Assembly: GCA_965206125.1 (NCBI GenBank)
Contig: CBDBIN010000037.1
Span: 1-64,000, forward strand
Length of the DNA stretch: 64,000 nt
Direction: 5' to 3'
Source of the DNA: CAXWPM01 sp965206125
GTDB lineage: Bacteria; Acidobacteriota; Terriglobia; 20CM-2-55-15
Position 1 is the first letter of the stretch, and each line of letters starts with the position of its first letter. Position numbers and translations under genes: made by a program. Below are positions 18,821-26,242 of this stretch, piece by piece. The notes under the pieces are model-generated. The model saw nothing but the letters and a program-made list of their open reading frames with translations. It did no database searches and had not been told where the DNA came from.

Positions 18821-19038
18821 TGGCATCAAAATACGGAAATTCCCAAGTGTAGTGTCTGCCTTTGCATCCGTAGATCCGGTAGCGCTGCCTTGTGGGAAAC
18901 AAGGATGTGAAAAGATGACGATAGCTGTACCGTCACTCTTCAAGACTCGCCTGAAGGCTCGCATGGTTCCGTCGAGGTCGGGAGTATCCATGAATTAGCA
19001 ATCAGTGGTGTGCTACGGCGCCGGATCCATCCGTGGCG

Positions 19039-19290
19039 TTAAACACAGGTGGGTCGGCCCTTGAGATCGATTTCTTTTTCCAAGCTCATGCCAACTTTCT
19101 CAGCGACGCGTCGTGAGGGCGCGTTCTGCGGGTTGATCAACGAAACAAGGCGTGCGAGCTTGAGCTGGCCTAACCCATAGTCACGACAAGCGCAGGCTGC
19201 CTCGGTAGCAAAGCCCTCGTTCCAATGCCTTCTCAACATCAAGTAACCAATCTCGACCTCATCCTTCCCATCGATGTCGGCCTGCATCAC
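19039..19290 (-). pseudogene. GNAT acetyltransferase, 5'-truncated cassette remnant
   Basis: The 83 codons encode the C-terminal half of a RimJ/RimL-like GNAT: EVEIGYLMLRRHWNEGFATEA, then LARLVSLINPQNAPSRRVAEK and VGMSLEKE. The family N-terminus is missing, and the bases before the first ATG are out of frame with stops. The stop codon overlaps a GTTAAAC box at 19028-19034, the right-hand end of a degraded attC. It is probably non-functional. Confidence 0.65.
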
Positions 19291-19360
19291 TAGGCCACAT
19301 TGCCGTCAAGGAACTCGTTGGCTGGCCAAACAAGATGCAACGTCGGAAGTCTCCCACGAG

Positions 19361-19454
19361 CCTCTATCGGATCGTGGTTGAGCTGCAGCGGTCGCTCAAC
19401 CGTTCGATCAGACGATAAACTGCGGCCGCTGCCAGCTCCACGCGCTTGTTAGGC
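19361..19454. other. attC site, type B
   Basis: Ends GTTAGGC at 19448-19454; the left box is degenerate (CCTCTAT). The inner arms GGTTGAGCTGCAGCGG and CCGCTGCCAGCTC can pair. It is closely similar to the site at 24580 and clearly different from the majority type A. It lies 3' of the SnoaL-like gene. Confidence 0.75.
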
Positions 19455-19544
19455 GACACTTCCCGCGTCCACGCCCGTGTCGCCGGTTCGGTCGTCAAGA
19501 CACTTACGTCATCAGGACCAATCCAAGGCAGATCGACGCTCCAG

Positions 19545-19961
19545 TCACGCCCATCCGAGTTGCTTGAGACTGATGCCATCGTTCCATATCTTCGTCATGT
19601 GCCGGATCTTGTCACCGTCGAACTGCATCACATAGACGTAGTCCGCTTCTACCTGCCTACCGGTCGGGGGAACCGGGCCGCCCTCTCCAGTGTGAGTTCC
19701 CCTGAACACTCCGTACGCGGCCACGTTCTTGCGATTCTCGTCGACTGCGAACGACCGCACCTCGTACCCCCCGTCGGGAAGGGGTGTGAGCAGACCCTTC
19801 ATCCACTCGGTATACCCCTCCAGCTTGTCGACGCCCGCCAGAGCGTCTGCCTGGGAAGAGAACGTCGCGCCGCTGTGGCAGTACTGATGGCAGACCTCCC
19901 AGCCTTTTCCCGTTTCGCAGGCTTCGAAGAACCGTTCAGCCATTTCCTTCATCGAGCCCAT
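19545..19961 (-). CDS. SnoaL-like (NTF2-fold) protein, integron cassette
   Basis: The 138 residues from MGSMKEMAERFFEACETG resemble the SnoaL-like/polyketide cyclase fold family: a helical N-terminus, FAVDENRKNVAAYGVFRGTH in the sheet, and VEADYVYVMQFDGDKIRHM with the usual ending KIWNDG. It could be a small hydrolase or isomerase, or a ligand-binding protein; no catalytic set is certain. Starts at 19961 or 19952 are both possible; upstream residues fall in the preceding attC region. Its own attC lies to the left at 19361-19454. Confidence 0.7.
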   Translation of the reverse strand: MGSMKEMAERFFEACETGKGWEVCHQYCHSGATFSSQADALAGVDKLEGYTEWMKGLLTPLPDGGYEVRSFAVDENRKNVAAYGVFRGTHTGEGGPVPPTGRQVEADYVYVMQFDGDKIRHMTKIWNDGISLKQLGWA

Positions 19962-20018
19962 GTGTGATGCTCCTTTCCATGCCTTTAGGCCACTCATTTT
20001 AGCGCGCACAAAACCTAG

Positions 20019-20109
20019 GCCTCAACCCGTGATGACGAAGTCACAACCGCCAGACGCCGCCGCCTACGCCGGGCATGGGCTGCGAGTCAGCTCCATGCCT
20101 TTGTTAGAC
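20019..20109. other. attC-like site, divergent type
   Basis: GCCTCAAC at 20019-20026 and GTTAGAC at 20103-20109. The arms GGCATGG and CCATGCC form a strong inner hairpin. It is unlike types A and B but in the right place, 3' of the DnaB-like gene. Confidence 0.55.
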
Positions 20110-20120
20110 GTCACATTGAC

Positions 20121-20834
20121 TTACCTTACGGATGCGACCTGCATCTGGCCTCGATTGAGAAAGCATGCCTTATCGAACAGTGTGAGATCCAGTGGGTTGG
20201 GCATGCGGACATCAGCCAGATCGGGACAAGGCTTTAGTGCAGGATCATAGTGCCGATCGATCTGGGAGAGGCAAACGATGATCAACTGACGCGCCTGAGC
20301 GAAGCGCTTCAATGCCGCCACTTGACCCATAAGGCTTGGATTCTCTCTCCTCTGATCCAATAGCTGAAGGTAATCGATGACTACCAGCATGTCTGGCGGC
20401 GCTGATGCCAACTGCTGAATTACGTACGCGGCGCTAATCCGGTCAGAAGCATCGATTAGCAGTTTGTCGCGGAAGCTGTCGAGATTCCGATTGAGGATGC
20501 CGAAACACCGAGCGACATCTGCCTCGGTAGATTCCAGTGTGAAGAATGCGGAAGGAATACCGCGCGACATGGATTCGATGACGAGCCCAATGCCGAGTAG
20601 CGTTTTCCCTTGCCCGGGCCGCCCTCCCAGTAGTACGAGATTCCCAGGGCTCAGTTGAGAGAATAGCGCCGTGGTCGGCTCATCCTCGCTCCATCGGGCG
20701 GCCAATAGACTCCAGGCACTAAATCCCTCGCGATTTGCGATCCGGTCCAACGCTTGATGCAGAGGGATCTGCTCGCTGCGGGATAAAGCCTTGGCCTGCT
20801 GCTTCAGGACGTAGATGGGGGCTGAGAGCTTCAT
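20121..20834 (-). CDS. DnaB-like RecA-fold ATPase with glyoxalase-related N-terminus, cassette
   Basis: The 237-residue protein has a helical N-terminal stretch (LKQQAKALSRSEQIPLHQAL, GFSAWSLL) like the 'glyoxalase-related' domain of small phage and plasmid proteins. A RecA-like core follows: Walker A GGRPGQGKT (70-78), SAFFTLESTEADVARC, Walker B VVIDYLQLL (151-159) and the sensor-like VCLSQIDR (188-194). The core matches the ATPase half of the replicative helicase DnaB but lacks its N-terminal primase-binding domain and is half its size. The role is unknown. The start at 20834 is chosen because the upstream residues are unrelated. DnaB-like and KaiC-like proteins remain alternatives. Confidence 0.75.
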   Translation of the reverse strand: MKLSAPIYVLKQQAKALSRSEQIPLHQALDRIANREGFSAWSLLAARWSEDEPTTALFSQLSPGNLVLLGGRPGQGKTLLGIGLVIESMSRGIPSAFFTLESTEADVARCFGILNRNLDSFRDKLLIDASDRISAAYVIQQLASAPPDMLVVIDYLQLLDQRRENPSLMGQVAALKRFAQARQLIIVCLSQIDRHYDPALKPCPDLADVRMPNPLDLTLFDKACFLNRGQMQVASVR

Positions 20835-21057
20835 ACAAACCTCCGATTTCGAGCCTTTGTCGCAGTCCCTCCTTATGCGAACGGTCGAATCCAAGGTTCG
20901 AATCGATGGCTAGCCCTGCACGTCGAGTACTTCCCCTGAGGAGGGGGGTGGCACGGGCTTAGTGCCGACGCCAGTATGTAACAAAGTGAACGCTGATGGA
21001 ACCGCATGTTCGTGTTCTCGGAATTTCCGTTGTGTCGTTGCGCGCGGCTGTAGTGAC

Positions 21058-21147
21058 GCCTAACGGATTGTGGCTCACCTGCGGCGGCCACTTCCCTTTC
21101 AAATTCAAGACCATATCGTGGTCGCCGTCAGCAGCCACGTGTTAGAC
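21058..21147. other. attC site, type A
   Basis: GCCTAAC at 21058-21064 and GTTAGAC at 21141-21147. Inner boxes TTGTGGCTCACC and CAGCCACGTG pair, with a further GCGGCCAC/GTGGTCGC stem. The right box holds the TAA stop of the ParB-like gene. Confidence 0.88.
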
Positions 21148-21546
21148 AGCACGCGAAATGCGGTCCATCGTTCCCTGCGGGTGAAGCCGAACGGTTGCCC
21201 CTGTGTGCTTCTCCAATCGCATTCGTGCTAGACGATGATACCCGTCGATCATGACCCAGCGACCACCGTAACGAACCAACTCCAGTGGGCGTGTGAGATC
21301 CGCATCCTGGATGCGCCTCCAGTGCTTCGGATGTGACTCCGGCTGTGCCAGGACGGTTACAGGCGCAAGGTCAAATATTCTGTGCGGCGGATCGCTCGGC
21401 CAAACTGGCAAGTCCAGATGCCACCACAATTCCTTCGTTGCCATCGACAACGTTGGCGTTGAAAGCCTCCACAGCTTGGACTGATCCCAAGAACAGGCCG
21501 GAAAAACACCCTCAAGCGTGGAAGGTAATGTCACCGGATCTGTCAT
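21142..21546 (-). CDS. ParB/sulfiredoxin-fold-like hypothetical protein, cassette
   Basis: The 134-residue protein is not firmly recognised. The segment FDLAPVTVLAQPESHPKHW followed by DLTRPLELVRYGGRWVMIDG and YHRLARM resembles the ParB-like nuclease fold, where a DGYHRL-type motif lines the nucleotide site. No DNA-binding helix-turn-helix follows, so it is not a partition protein. ATP- or CTP-binding is a guess from the fold. The stop codon lies within the attC box. It starts at 21546, just inside the broken attC of the next cassette. Confidence 0.55.
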   Translation of the reverse strand: MTDPVTLPSTLEGVFPACSWDQSKLWRLSTPTLSMATKELWWHLDLPVWPSDPPHRIFDLAPVTVLAQPESHPKHWRRIQDADLTRPLELVRYGGRWVMIDGYHRLARMRLEKHTGATVRLHPQGTMDRISRAV

Positions 21547-21564
21547 AACTCATCATCTTCGTCT

Positions 21565-21646
21565 GGCTAACGGATGGTGCCTCACCGGCGGCGGCCACTT
21601 CCCTTTCAAATTCAAGACAATACCGTGGCCGCAGCGGCCTCATACC
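21565..21646. other. Truncated attC site, type A
   Basis: GGCTAAC at 21565 begins a site that follows the type A consensus through GCGGCGGCCAC and CCGTGGCCGC, but its right-hand L' and GTTRRRY boxes are lost. It is probably no longer a good recombination substrate, which would fuse the matrixin and ParB-like cassettes into one unit. Confidence 0.7.
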
Positions 21647-21670
21647 GATTGAACAAGGATGGGAAACGCC

Positions 21671-22414
21671 TCAGCGCGACCCGCCAAACGAATCCCCGGA
21701 TTCTGCAATCGTCCTAGAGCGTGCAACCTGTTCAGGGTTCAGTCGGATCTTGTCGTTCGGTTCAATGCCCGGCTGCCGTCCGGCCATGAGGTTGTACAGT
21801 TCTCGCGAATGTTGGAGACCGAGCGAGTGGCCTAGCTCATGGGCCAGGATCGAAGGATTGAGGTCCCCGCCGGGACTGGTTTCTCCAATCAGGACTGACT
21901 TCGTTTGTGGGTTGTAGACGCCACCGCCGAAAGCCATGCGGTTGATGAAGAAGATGTTCCATCCGGGAGCTAGCCTCTTATCCAGTGGATACGTGGAATG
22001 CACCACCGAGCGACGATCCCCAGGATCCGCATCTCGTCCCAATTCCACAATTCGGTCGAACTCCGATGGGTGGTTTGCCTCCTCATAAACGAAGGACTCA
22101 AGATCCCAGCGGATGGCGGCGGAGCTCCATATGATGTTCGCCCGGTCGAACCATGCGGTTATCTGTCTTTCTGTACACACGCAGTTCAGATGGCTGCTTT
22201 CTGCGGAACGCAGAATGTGCACCCGAATCGGGATGACGATCTCCTCGAGATCCAGTTCCGTCGAACCTTGGGCTTGAACAGTGGTCGAAGGGAACGGCAT
22301 CAGCATCGCATAGAGCCATACCGAGGCCCAGAAAGGTGTTTTTCGACAGAGTCCGATGGGCCCATGCCAAGACGCCGTGAGCTTTGCCGTGATCACATCG
22401 ACTCTCAAATTCAT
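21671..22414 (-). CDS. Matrixin-like zinc metalloprotease, secreted, cassette
   Basis: Metzincin protease of 247 residues counted from MNLRVDVITAKL at 22414. The zinc motif is LAHELGHSLGLQHS (HExxHxxGxxH), followed by YNLMAGRQ, the Met-turn. A hydrophobic region ending in a VQAQG cleavage-like site (near residue 50) suggests export. The segments IIWSSAAIRWDLESF and FFINRMAFGGGV are typical of the archaemetzincin/matrixin domain. The start was chosen because codons farther upstream lie in the attC at 22438-22528. A second, unrelated matrixin is encoded at 54692-55357. Confidence 0.78.
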   Translation of the reverse strand: MNLRVDVITAKLTASWHGPIGLCRKTPFWASVWLYAMLMPFPSTTVQAQGSTELDLEEIVIPIRVHILRSAESSHLNCVCTERQITAWFDRANIIWSSAAIRWDLESFVYEEANHPSEFDRIVELGRDADPGDRRSVVHSTYPLDKRLAPGWNIFFINRMAFGGGVYNPQTKSVLIGETSPGGDLNPSILAHELGHSLGLQHSRELYNLMAGRQPGIEPNDKIRLNPEQVARSRTIAESGDSFGGSR

Positions 22415-22437
22415 CTCCTCAACTTTGTTCAAGTGAC

Positions 22438-22528
22438 ATCTAACGGATTGTGGCTCACTTGTGGCGGCCACTCGTTTGAAAACCAAGACGGAACCGTGGC
22501 CGCCGTCTGGTGCCGCCACGTGTCAGGC
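22438..22528. other. attC site, type A
   Basis: ATCTAAC at 22438-22444 and GTCAGGC at 22522-22528, with TTGTGGCTCACTTG/GCCGCCACGTG and GCGGCCAC/GTGGCCGC arms between. The right box is slightly off consensus (GTCAGGC). It lies 3' of higA and overlaps its TGA stop. Confidence 0.87.
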
Positions 22529-22828
22529 CGATCGCTTATCCCCAGTCCACGGCTTGATCTTCTTGAGTACAGGCGCAAGTTCATCCTCTGCGATTTCCGT
22601 GTCGTATGCCACCTGTGCCCGCAGCCAGTAGCCATTCGACAGACCAAAGAACTTGCATAACCTCAGGTCGGTGTCGGCTGTAATCGAACGTCGACCAGCT
22701 ACGATTTCGCCGATTCGCTGGGCTGGAACATCAGTTTCCTTGGCCAGACGATACTGCGAAATGCCCATCGGTCTGAGGAATTCCTCAAGCAGCAGCTCTC
22801 CTGGAGTCACAGGCTTCAGCTTCACCAT
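22523..22828 (-). CDS. higA: HigA-family antitoxin (XRE helix-turn-helix)
   Basis: The 101-residue DNA-binding antitoxin of a HigBA type II module. The family start PGELLLEEFLRPMGISQYRL leads into the helix-turn-helix VPAQRIGEIVAGRRSITADT, and the C-terminus LCKFFGLSNGYWLRAQVAYD is typical of HigA. It starts 12 bp after the higB stop, as in most higBA operons where the toxin comes first. Because IS256 now separates it from the higB promoter, its expression may be altered. The stop codon lies in the attC box. Confidence 0.9.
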   Translation of the reverse strand: MVKLKPVTPGELLLEEFLRPMGISQYRLAKETDVPAQRIGEIVAGRRSITADTDLRLCKFFGLSNGYWLRAQVAYDTEIAEDELAPVLKKIKPWTGDKRSA

Positions 22829-22972
22829 GTCATCCGCTCCCTAGTGATAGTCAATGATCTCGACCTCCTCGGCACCCGCAGCCGTCCAGCGGAAGCAGAT
22901 GCGAAACTGATCGTTCACCCGGATACTGTATTGACCTCTCCGGTCTCCCTTGAGTGCTTCAAGTCGGTTACC

Positions 22973-24358
22973 GAGTTATAACCGAATCTGGTGTTTGAGG
23001 GATTGAAGAAAAGCGGCGTATCTGGTTGATTTGTTGTTTGCGAGACTTCAAAGCAACCAAAGGAGATACGCCACTATGAGCAAGAGTACCGTTATTGAAC
23101 TGGAAGATCGAGAGGCGATTGCAGACCCGGTGACCGATCTGCTACGAGTTGGGGCTCAACAGCTGATCCAACGCGCCGTGGAAGCCGAATTAGCAGAACT
23201 GCTATCCCAGCACGGTGATCGACGAACCGAGACGGGGAACGCTGGGGTGGTGCGCAACGGTTATCTACCTGAACGCGAGCTGCAGACCGGCCTGGGTCCT
23301 GTAACGGTGCAAATTCCGAAGGTCCGTGCCAAGACGGGCGAAGCTGTGACGTTTCGGTCGGCCCTGGTACCACCCTACATTCGGAAGACGAAGTCGATGG
23401 AAGCGGCCGTGCCGTGGTTGTATTTGAAAGGCGTCTCGAGCGGCGAGATGGGTGACGCCCTAAAAGTTCTTGTTGGTCCGAAGGCGCAGGGGCTGTCAGC
23501 GAGCACGGTATCGCGCTTGAAACAGGTCTGGGCCCAGGAGTACCGCATCGGGTGCGACCAGCGTTTGGACGCCGACCGCTGGGTCTATGTCTGGGCCGAC
23601 GGCATCTATAGTGGACTTCGGGCCGAACAAACCAAGTTGTGTGCGTTGGTCGTGATCGGCGTGAATGAACGCGGAGAGAAGCGTTTTCTGGCGATCGAAG
23701 ACGGTGTCCGGGAATCCACGCAGAGTTGGCGTGAGGTCTTGTTGAAGCTGAAGTCCCGAGGGATGAATATTCCCGAGTTGGCCATTGGTGACGGGGCGAT
23801 GGGGTTCTGGGCCGCACTGGAGGAAGTCTATCCCGAGACACGCCAACAACGCTGCTGGATGCACAAGACCATGAACGTGTTGAACTGCCTACCCAAGTCG
23901 GCCCAGGCGAAAGCGAAACAGGCCCTGCACGCGATCTGGAAGGCGGAAACAAAGGCAGACGCCGAGAAGGCATTCGATCTGTTCATTGAAACCTATGAGC
24001 CGAAGTACCCGAAGGCCACCCTCTGCCTGCAGAAAGACAGAGAAGAACTGCTGGTCTTTTACGACTTCCCGGCCAAGCACTGGCAGAGCATCCGGACGAC
24101 CAACCCCATTGAGTCGACCTTTGCCACCATTCGCCACCGGACCAAGCGATCGAAGGGCTGTCTGACACGGGGTGGCATGCTGCACATGATGTTCAAACTA
24201 GGGCAGTGTGCCGAGAAGAACTGGCGACGATTACGAGGATTCGATGATCTGGCCAAGGTGATTACTGGAGTGAAATTCAACGACGGAATCGAAGTGACAA
24301 ACGTCGATCAGGCCGCCGCTTGAATCAATCTCCTAAACACCACTTTTGACAATAACTC
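22973..24358 (+). mobile_element. IS256-family insertion sequence with 9-bp target duplication
   Basis: The element is 1386 bp. Terminal inverted repeats share GAGTTAT, TGGTGTTT and ATTGA (left GAGTTATAACCG; right, in reverse, GAGTTATTGTCA). It is bounded on both sides by TCGGTTACC (22964-22972 and 24359-24367), an IS256-type duplication. It inserted into higB. Confidence 0.95.
23076..24323 (+). CDS. IS256-family transposase
   Basis: Mutator-type DDE transposase of 415 residues, full length. Catalytic regions visible are WVYVWADGIYSGLR (D), ELAIGDGAMGFWAAL (D) and TTNPIESTFATIRHRT (E), with the family motif RQQRCWMHKTMNVLNCLP between. The ATG at 23076 follows AAAGGAGATAC; codons upstream of it are not conserved-looking. 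The gene appears intact, so the element may still be mobile. Confidence 0.95.
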   Translation: MSKSTVIELEDREAIADPVTDLLRVGAQQLIQRAVEAELAELLSQHGDRRTETGNAGVVRNGYLPERELQTGLGPVTVQIPKVRAKTGEAVTFRSALVPPYIRKTKSMEAAVPWLYLKGVSSGEMGDALKVLVGPKAQGLSASTVSRLKQVWAQEYRIGCDQRLDADRWVYVWADGIYSGLRAEQTKLCALVVIGVNERGEKRFLAIEDGVRESTQSWREVLLKLKSRGMNIPELAIGDGAMGFWAALEEVYPETRQQRCWMHKTMNVLNCLPKSAQAKAKQALHAIWKAETKADAEKAFDLFIETYEPKYPKATLCLQKDREELLVFYDFPAKHWQSIRTTNPIESTFATIRHRTKRSKGCLTRGGMLHMMFKLGQCAEKNWRRLRGFDDLAKVITGVKFNDGIEVTNVDQAAA

Positions 24359-24520
24359 TCGGTTACCGGGTGGAACACGGAGATCTTGCAATCGAGCCGC
24401 GATCTGCAGCTGGCGCAACTTGCGCCGCCCGATGCCCTCGATCTTCTGAAACCGCTTGACCCTACGACCGCCAGCGAGCGCCTCAGTATCGGCATTCCTG
24501 AACGATACGATCACCTGAAC

Positions 24521-24559
24521 ATAATAACGCATGACGTGATTAACGTCACGCGTTATTAT
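24521..24559. promoter_or_regulatory. Palindromic operator of the higBA cassette
   Basis: Arms ATAATAACGCATGACGT (24521-24537) and ACGTCACGCGTTATTAT (24543-24559) are inverted copies with one mismatch and a 5-base spacer. It lies directly before higB and contains -10-like TATTAT/TAATAA hexamers. HigA/HigB autoregulatory operators are commonly of this kind. It shows that this cassette carries its own control region. Confidence 0.7.
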
Positions 24560-24579
24560 TCCGACGGTGTGGATATTCG

Positions 24580-24672
24580 GCCTAACGGACTGCGGTTGAG
24601 CTGCAGCGGCCGCTCAAACCGACAATCAAGAAAGTAACTGCGGTCGCTGACAGCTCGAAGCCCTAGTTAGGC
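24580..24672. other. attC site, type B
   Basis: GCCTAAC at 24580-24586 and GTTAGGC at 24666-24672. The inner arms GGTTGAGCTGCAGCGGCC and GGTCGCTGACAGCTC are shared with 19361-19454. It lies 3' of the first VOC gene. Confidence 0.85.
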
Positions 24673-24758
24673 AGTGTTTCGATTCAGGCGGAACCGCGAA
24701 TTCACAGTCTTCTGAACGCGTTGGTCCGATCGCGCTGTCGTCCCGGTCCGAACCGGCG

Positions 24759-25175
24759 TCAAGCCCTACCCATGTCCTGGCCAAAACACAGCCGATAACC
24801 GTTGCAGTCCTCTACATCAAAATCTCGACCGCCATAAGGTTGGTCACAAACGTCACGGGTGATTTTGACGCTCTTGGACTTGAACTCATCACGTAGGGCG
24901 TCGGCGTCGTCGATCCAGATATACGCGTCCCAAGCTTCTCCTTCCGGATCGGCCAGACGGTTCGGGCGCATCACACCGGTCTTCTCGAACTGGCTCAGCA
25001 TGACGACGACACCGTTGCGGGACACCATGCAGAATGATGGTGGCTCACCCCAAAAGCGGTCGTACGAAAAACCCAGCCGGTCCCGGTAGTAGTCGGCTGT
25101 GGCAACCACGTCATCAACAATGAAATACGGCACCACAATCCAGCGTGGCCGAACGGAGACAAGATCATCCGCCAT
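24759..25175 (-). CDS. VOC-superfamily (glyoxalase/bleomycin-resistance-like) protein, cassette
   Basis: The 138 residues start MADDLVSVRPRW. The VOC beta-alpha-beta modules can be read: IVVPYFIVDDVVATADYYRD, RLGFSYDRFWGEPPSFCMV, VVMLSQFE, then YIWIDDADALRDEF and the ending DFDVEDCNGYRLCFGQD. The closing D-x-x-G-Y-x-L-x-F pattern with E/D ligands is typical of glyoxalase-like or fosfomycin/bleomycin-resistance-like proteins. The substrate is unknown. An upstream in-frame ATG (25268) lies in the neighbouring attC and is not used. Confidence 0.8.
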   Translation of the reverse strand: MADDLVSVRPRWIVVPYFIVDDVVATADYYRDRLGFSYDRFWGEPPSFCMVSRNGVVVMLSQFEKTGVMRPNRLADPEGEAWDAYIWIDDADALRDEFKSKSVKITRDVCDQPYGGRDFDVEDCNGYRLCFGQDMGRA

Positions 25176-25226
25176 TCTGCTCCTCCGCGAACCCTCGCTG
25201 TCCAAATAGTCGTGAGAGCTGACGCT

Positions 25227-25315
25227 GCCTGACGGTTTGTGGCTCACCTGGCGGCCACTCCTTTTCAACTCAAACGAATGCCGTGGCCGCCGTCGGGTGC
25301 AGCCACTTGTTATGC
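25227..25315. other. attC site, type A
   Basis: GCCTGAC at 25227-25233 and GTTATGC at 25309-25315, with TTGTGGCTCACC/GGTGCAGCCACTT and GGCGGCCAC/GTGGCCGCC pairing. The right box contains the TAA stop of the APH-family gene. Confidence 0.87.
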
Positions 25316-26218
25316 CGCACGTCCGTGATCGGCGAGCACTTCATCGATTACTCGGCTGGCTCTTTCGGCTTCGACGCGGTTGGTCTTTGTGTGTTCGCGA
25401 AGCGTAATCAGGCCTTTCCACAGCGCCCAACCGCGACCTCTCGCCCAAGTTGCATCGTTGACCCGAAGAGCTGCGCGGAACGTGTCTCGGCTTTCACCGG
25501 AGAGCGTCCATGCAATCGTCAGGTCGCATGCGGGATCGCCCACACCCGAACACCCGAAGTCGATTACTGCACTCAAATCGCCCCCTCTGACCAGCAGGTT
25601 CGCTGCACTAACATCTCCGTGGAACCAGACGGGTGGACCCTGCCACGCTGCCTTGAGAGCAGAATTCCACACCGCTATCACTGCGTCTGTATCGATTGTC
25701 TCGTGCAATGACCCAATCGCATCCCGCGTTTCACTGTCGTAGATCGAAAGCGGTCCTCCACGAAAGAAGTTGTCTTGCCCAGGTGGCGGCCCACCGGCGG
25801 TATCGACCAGCTGCAGGGCAGTGAGGAATCGAGCTAGTGTCGTCGCACACTGGTTCGGGTCGTCCATGCGCTCCAGGGTAGCCGTCTCCCCTTCCATCCA
25901 TCGGTAGACCGACCAATGCCAGGGACAACCACCGCCGGGGACTCCCATTGCTAAAGGGACAGGGATTGGAAGCGGTAGGAGCGGGGCAAGGGTCGGCAAC
26001 CACCGATGTTCCTTTTCCACTTGCCTGGAATAGCACTCGGCGCTCGGTAGTCGAACGGACATCTCCTCGCCGAGACGAAAGGTCCAGTTGTCCCATCCAT
26101 CAAGTGCAACTGGCTCGATGGACAGGTTCGCCCATTCGGGAAACTGCTCCGCCACCAACTGGCCAACGAGAGATACGTCGATGTTTACCTTTGTCACAGA
26201 CGCTTCACGAGAAGACAT
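25310..26218 (-). CDS. Aminoglycoside phosphotransferase (APH) family protein, cassette
   Basis: Eukaryotic-like kinase fold of 302 residues. Motifs: GWDNWTFRLGEEMSVRLPS in the nucleotide loop region, the catalytic HGDVSAANLL (200-209, Brenner motif HxDxxxxN) and the metal-binding VIDFGCSGVGDPACDL (218-233). Such proteins phosphorylate aminoglycosides, macrolides or other small molecules; the drug spectrum cannot be read, and many members are not resistance determinants. The stop codon is embedded in the attC box, as in a normal cassette gene. The length is full. Confidence 0.85.
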   Translation of the reverse strand: MSSREASVTKVNIDVSLVGQLVAEQFPEWANLSIEPVALDGWDNWTFRLGEEMSVRLPSAECYSRQVEKEHRWLPTLAPLLPLPIPVPLAMGVPGGGCPWHWSVYRWMEGETATLERMDDPNQCATTLARFLTALQLVDTAGGPPPGQDNFFRGGPLSIYDSETRDAIGSLHETIDTDAVIAVWNSALKAAWQGPPVWFHGDVSAANLLVRGGDLSAVIDFGCSGVGDPACDLTIAWTLSGESRDTFRAALRVNDATWARGRGWALWKGLITLREHTKTNRVEAERASRVIDEVLADHGRAA

Positions 26219-26242
26219 CAGGATCCTTCGCTGGACTCTGTG

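Larger units (their letters stand above)
17325..18991 (-). pseudogene. SAM-dependent methyltransferase remnant split by IS30
   Basis: Two fragments flank the IS30 copy. The right fragment (about 18822-18991) encodes DTPDLDGTMRAFRRVLK and IFSHPCFP, then TWEFPYFD in another frame. The left fragment (17325-17608) encodes CIDPP, then WGHFTSEFIWFHRPLSDYW and GFDVVEFEEPRL. Together they match the middle and C-terminus of a class I methyltransferase. The N-terminal SAM-binding part is missing and at least two frameshifts are present, so the gene was already decayed or decayed after insertion. It lies between a GTTAAAC box (19028) and the DUF488 gene, so it may have been a cassette. Confidence 0.7.
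22841..24514 (-). pseudogene. higB: HigB-family toxin gene interrupted by IS256
   Basis: The toxin (RelE/HigB mRNA interferase fold) is split. The N-terminal half (24359-24514) reads IVSFRNADTEALAGGRRVKR through DLRVPPGN. The C-terminal half (22841-22972) reads NRLEALKGDRRGQYSIRVND and QFRICFRW through EVEIIDYH. Removing the IS and one copy of its 9-bp duplication rejoins the frame exactly, giving 92 residues, the usual HigB length. The likely start is GTG at 24514; an ATG at 24532 inside the palindromic operator is the alternative. The interruption should abolish toxin activity unless the element excises precisely. Confidence 0.88.

Noticed and set aside
23092..23973. Minus-strand frame inside the IS256 transposase
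   Set aside because: Shadow of the transposase gene, which is intact on the plus strand with all DDE motifs.
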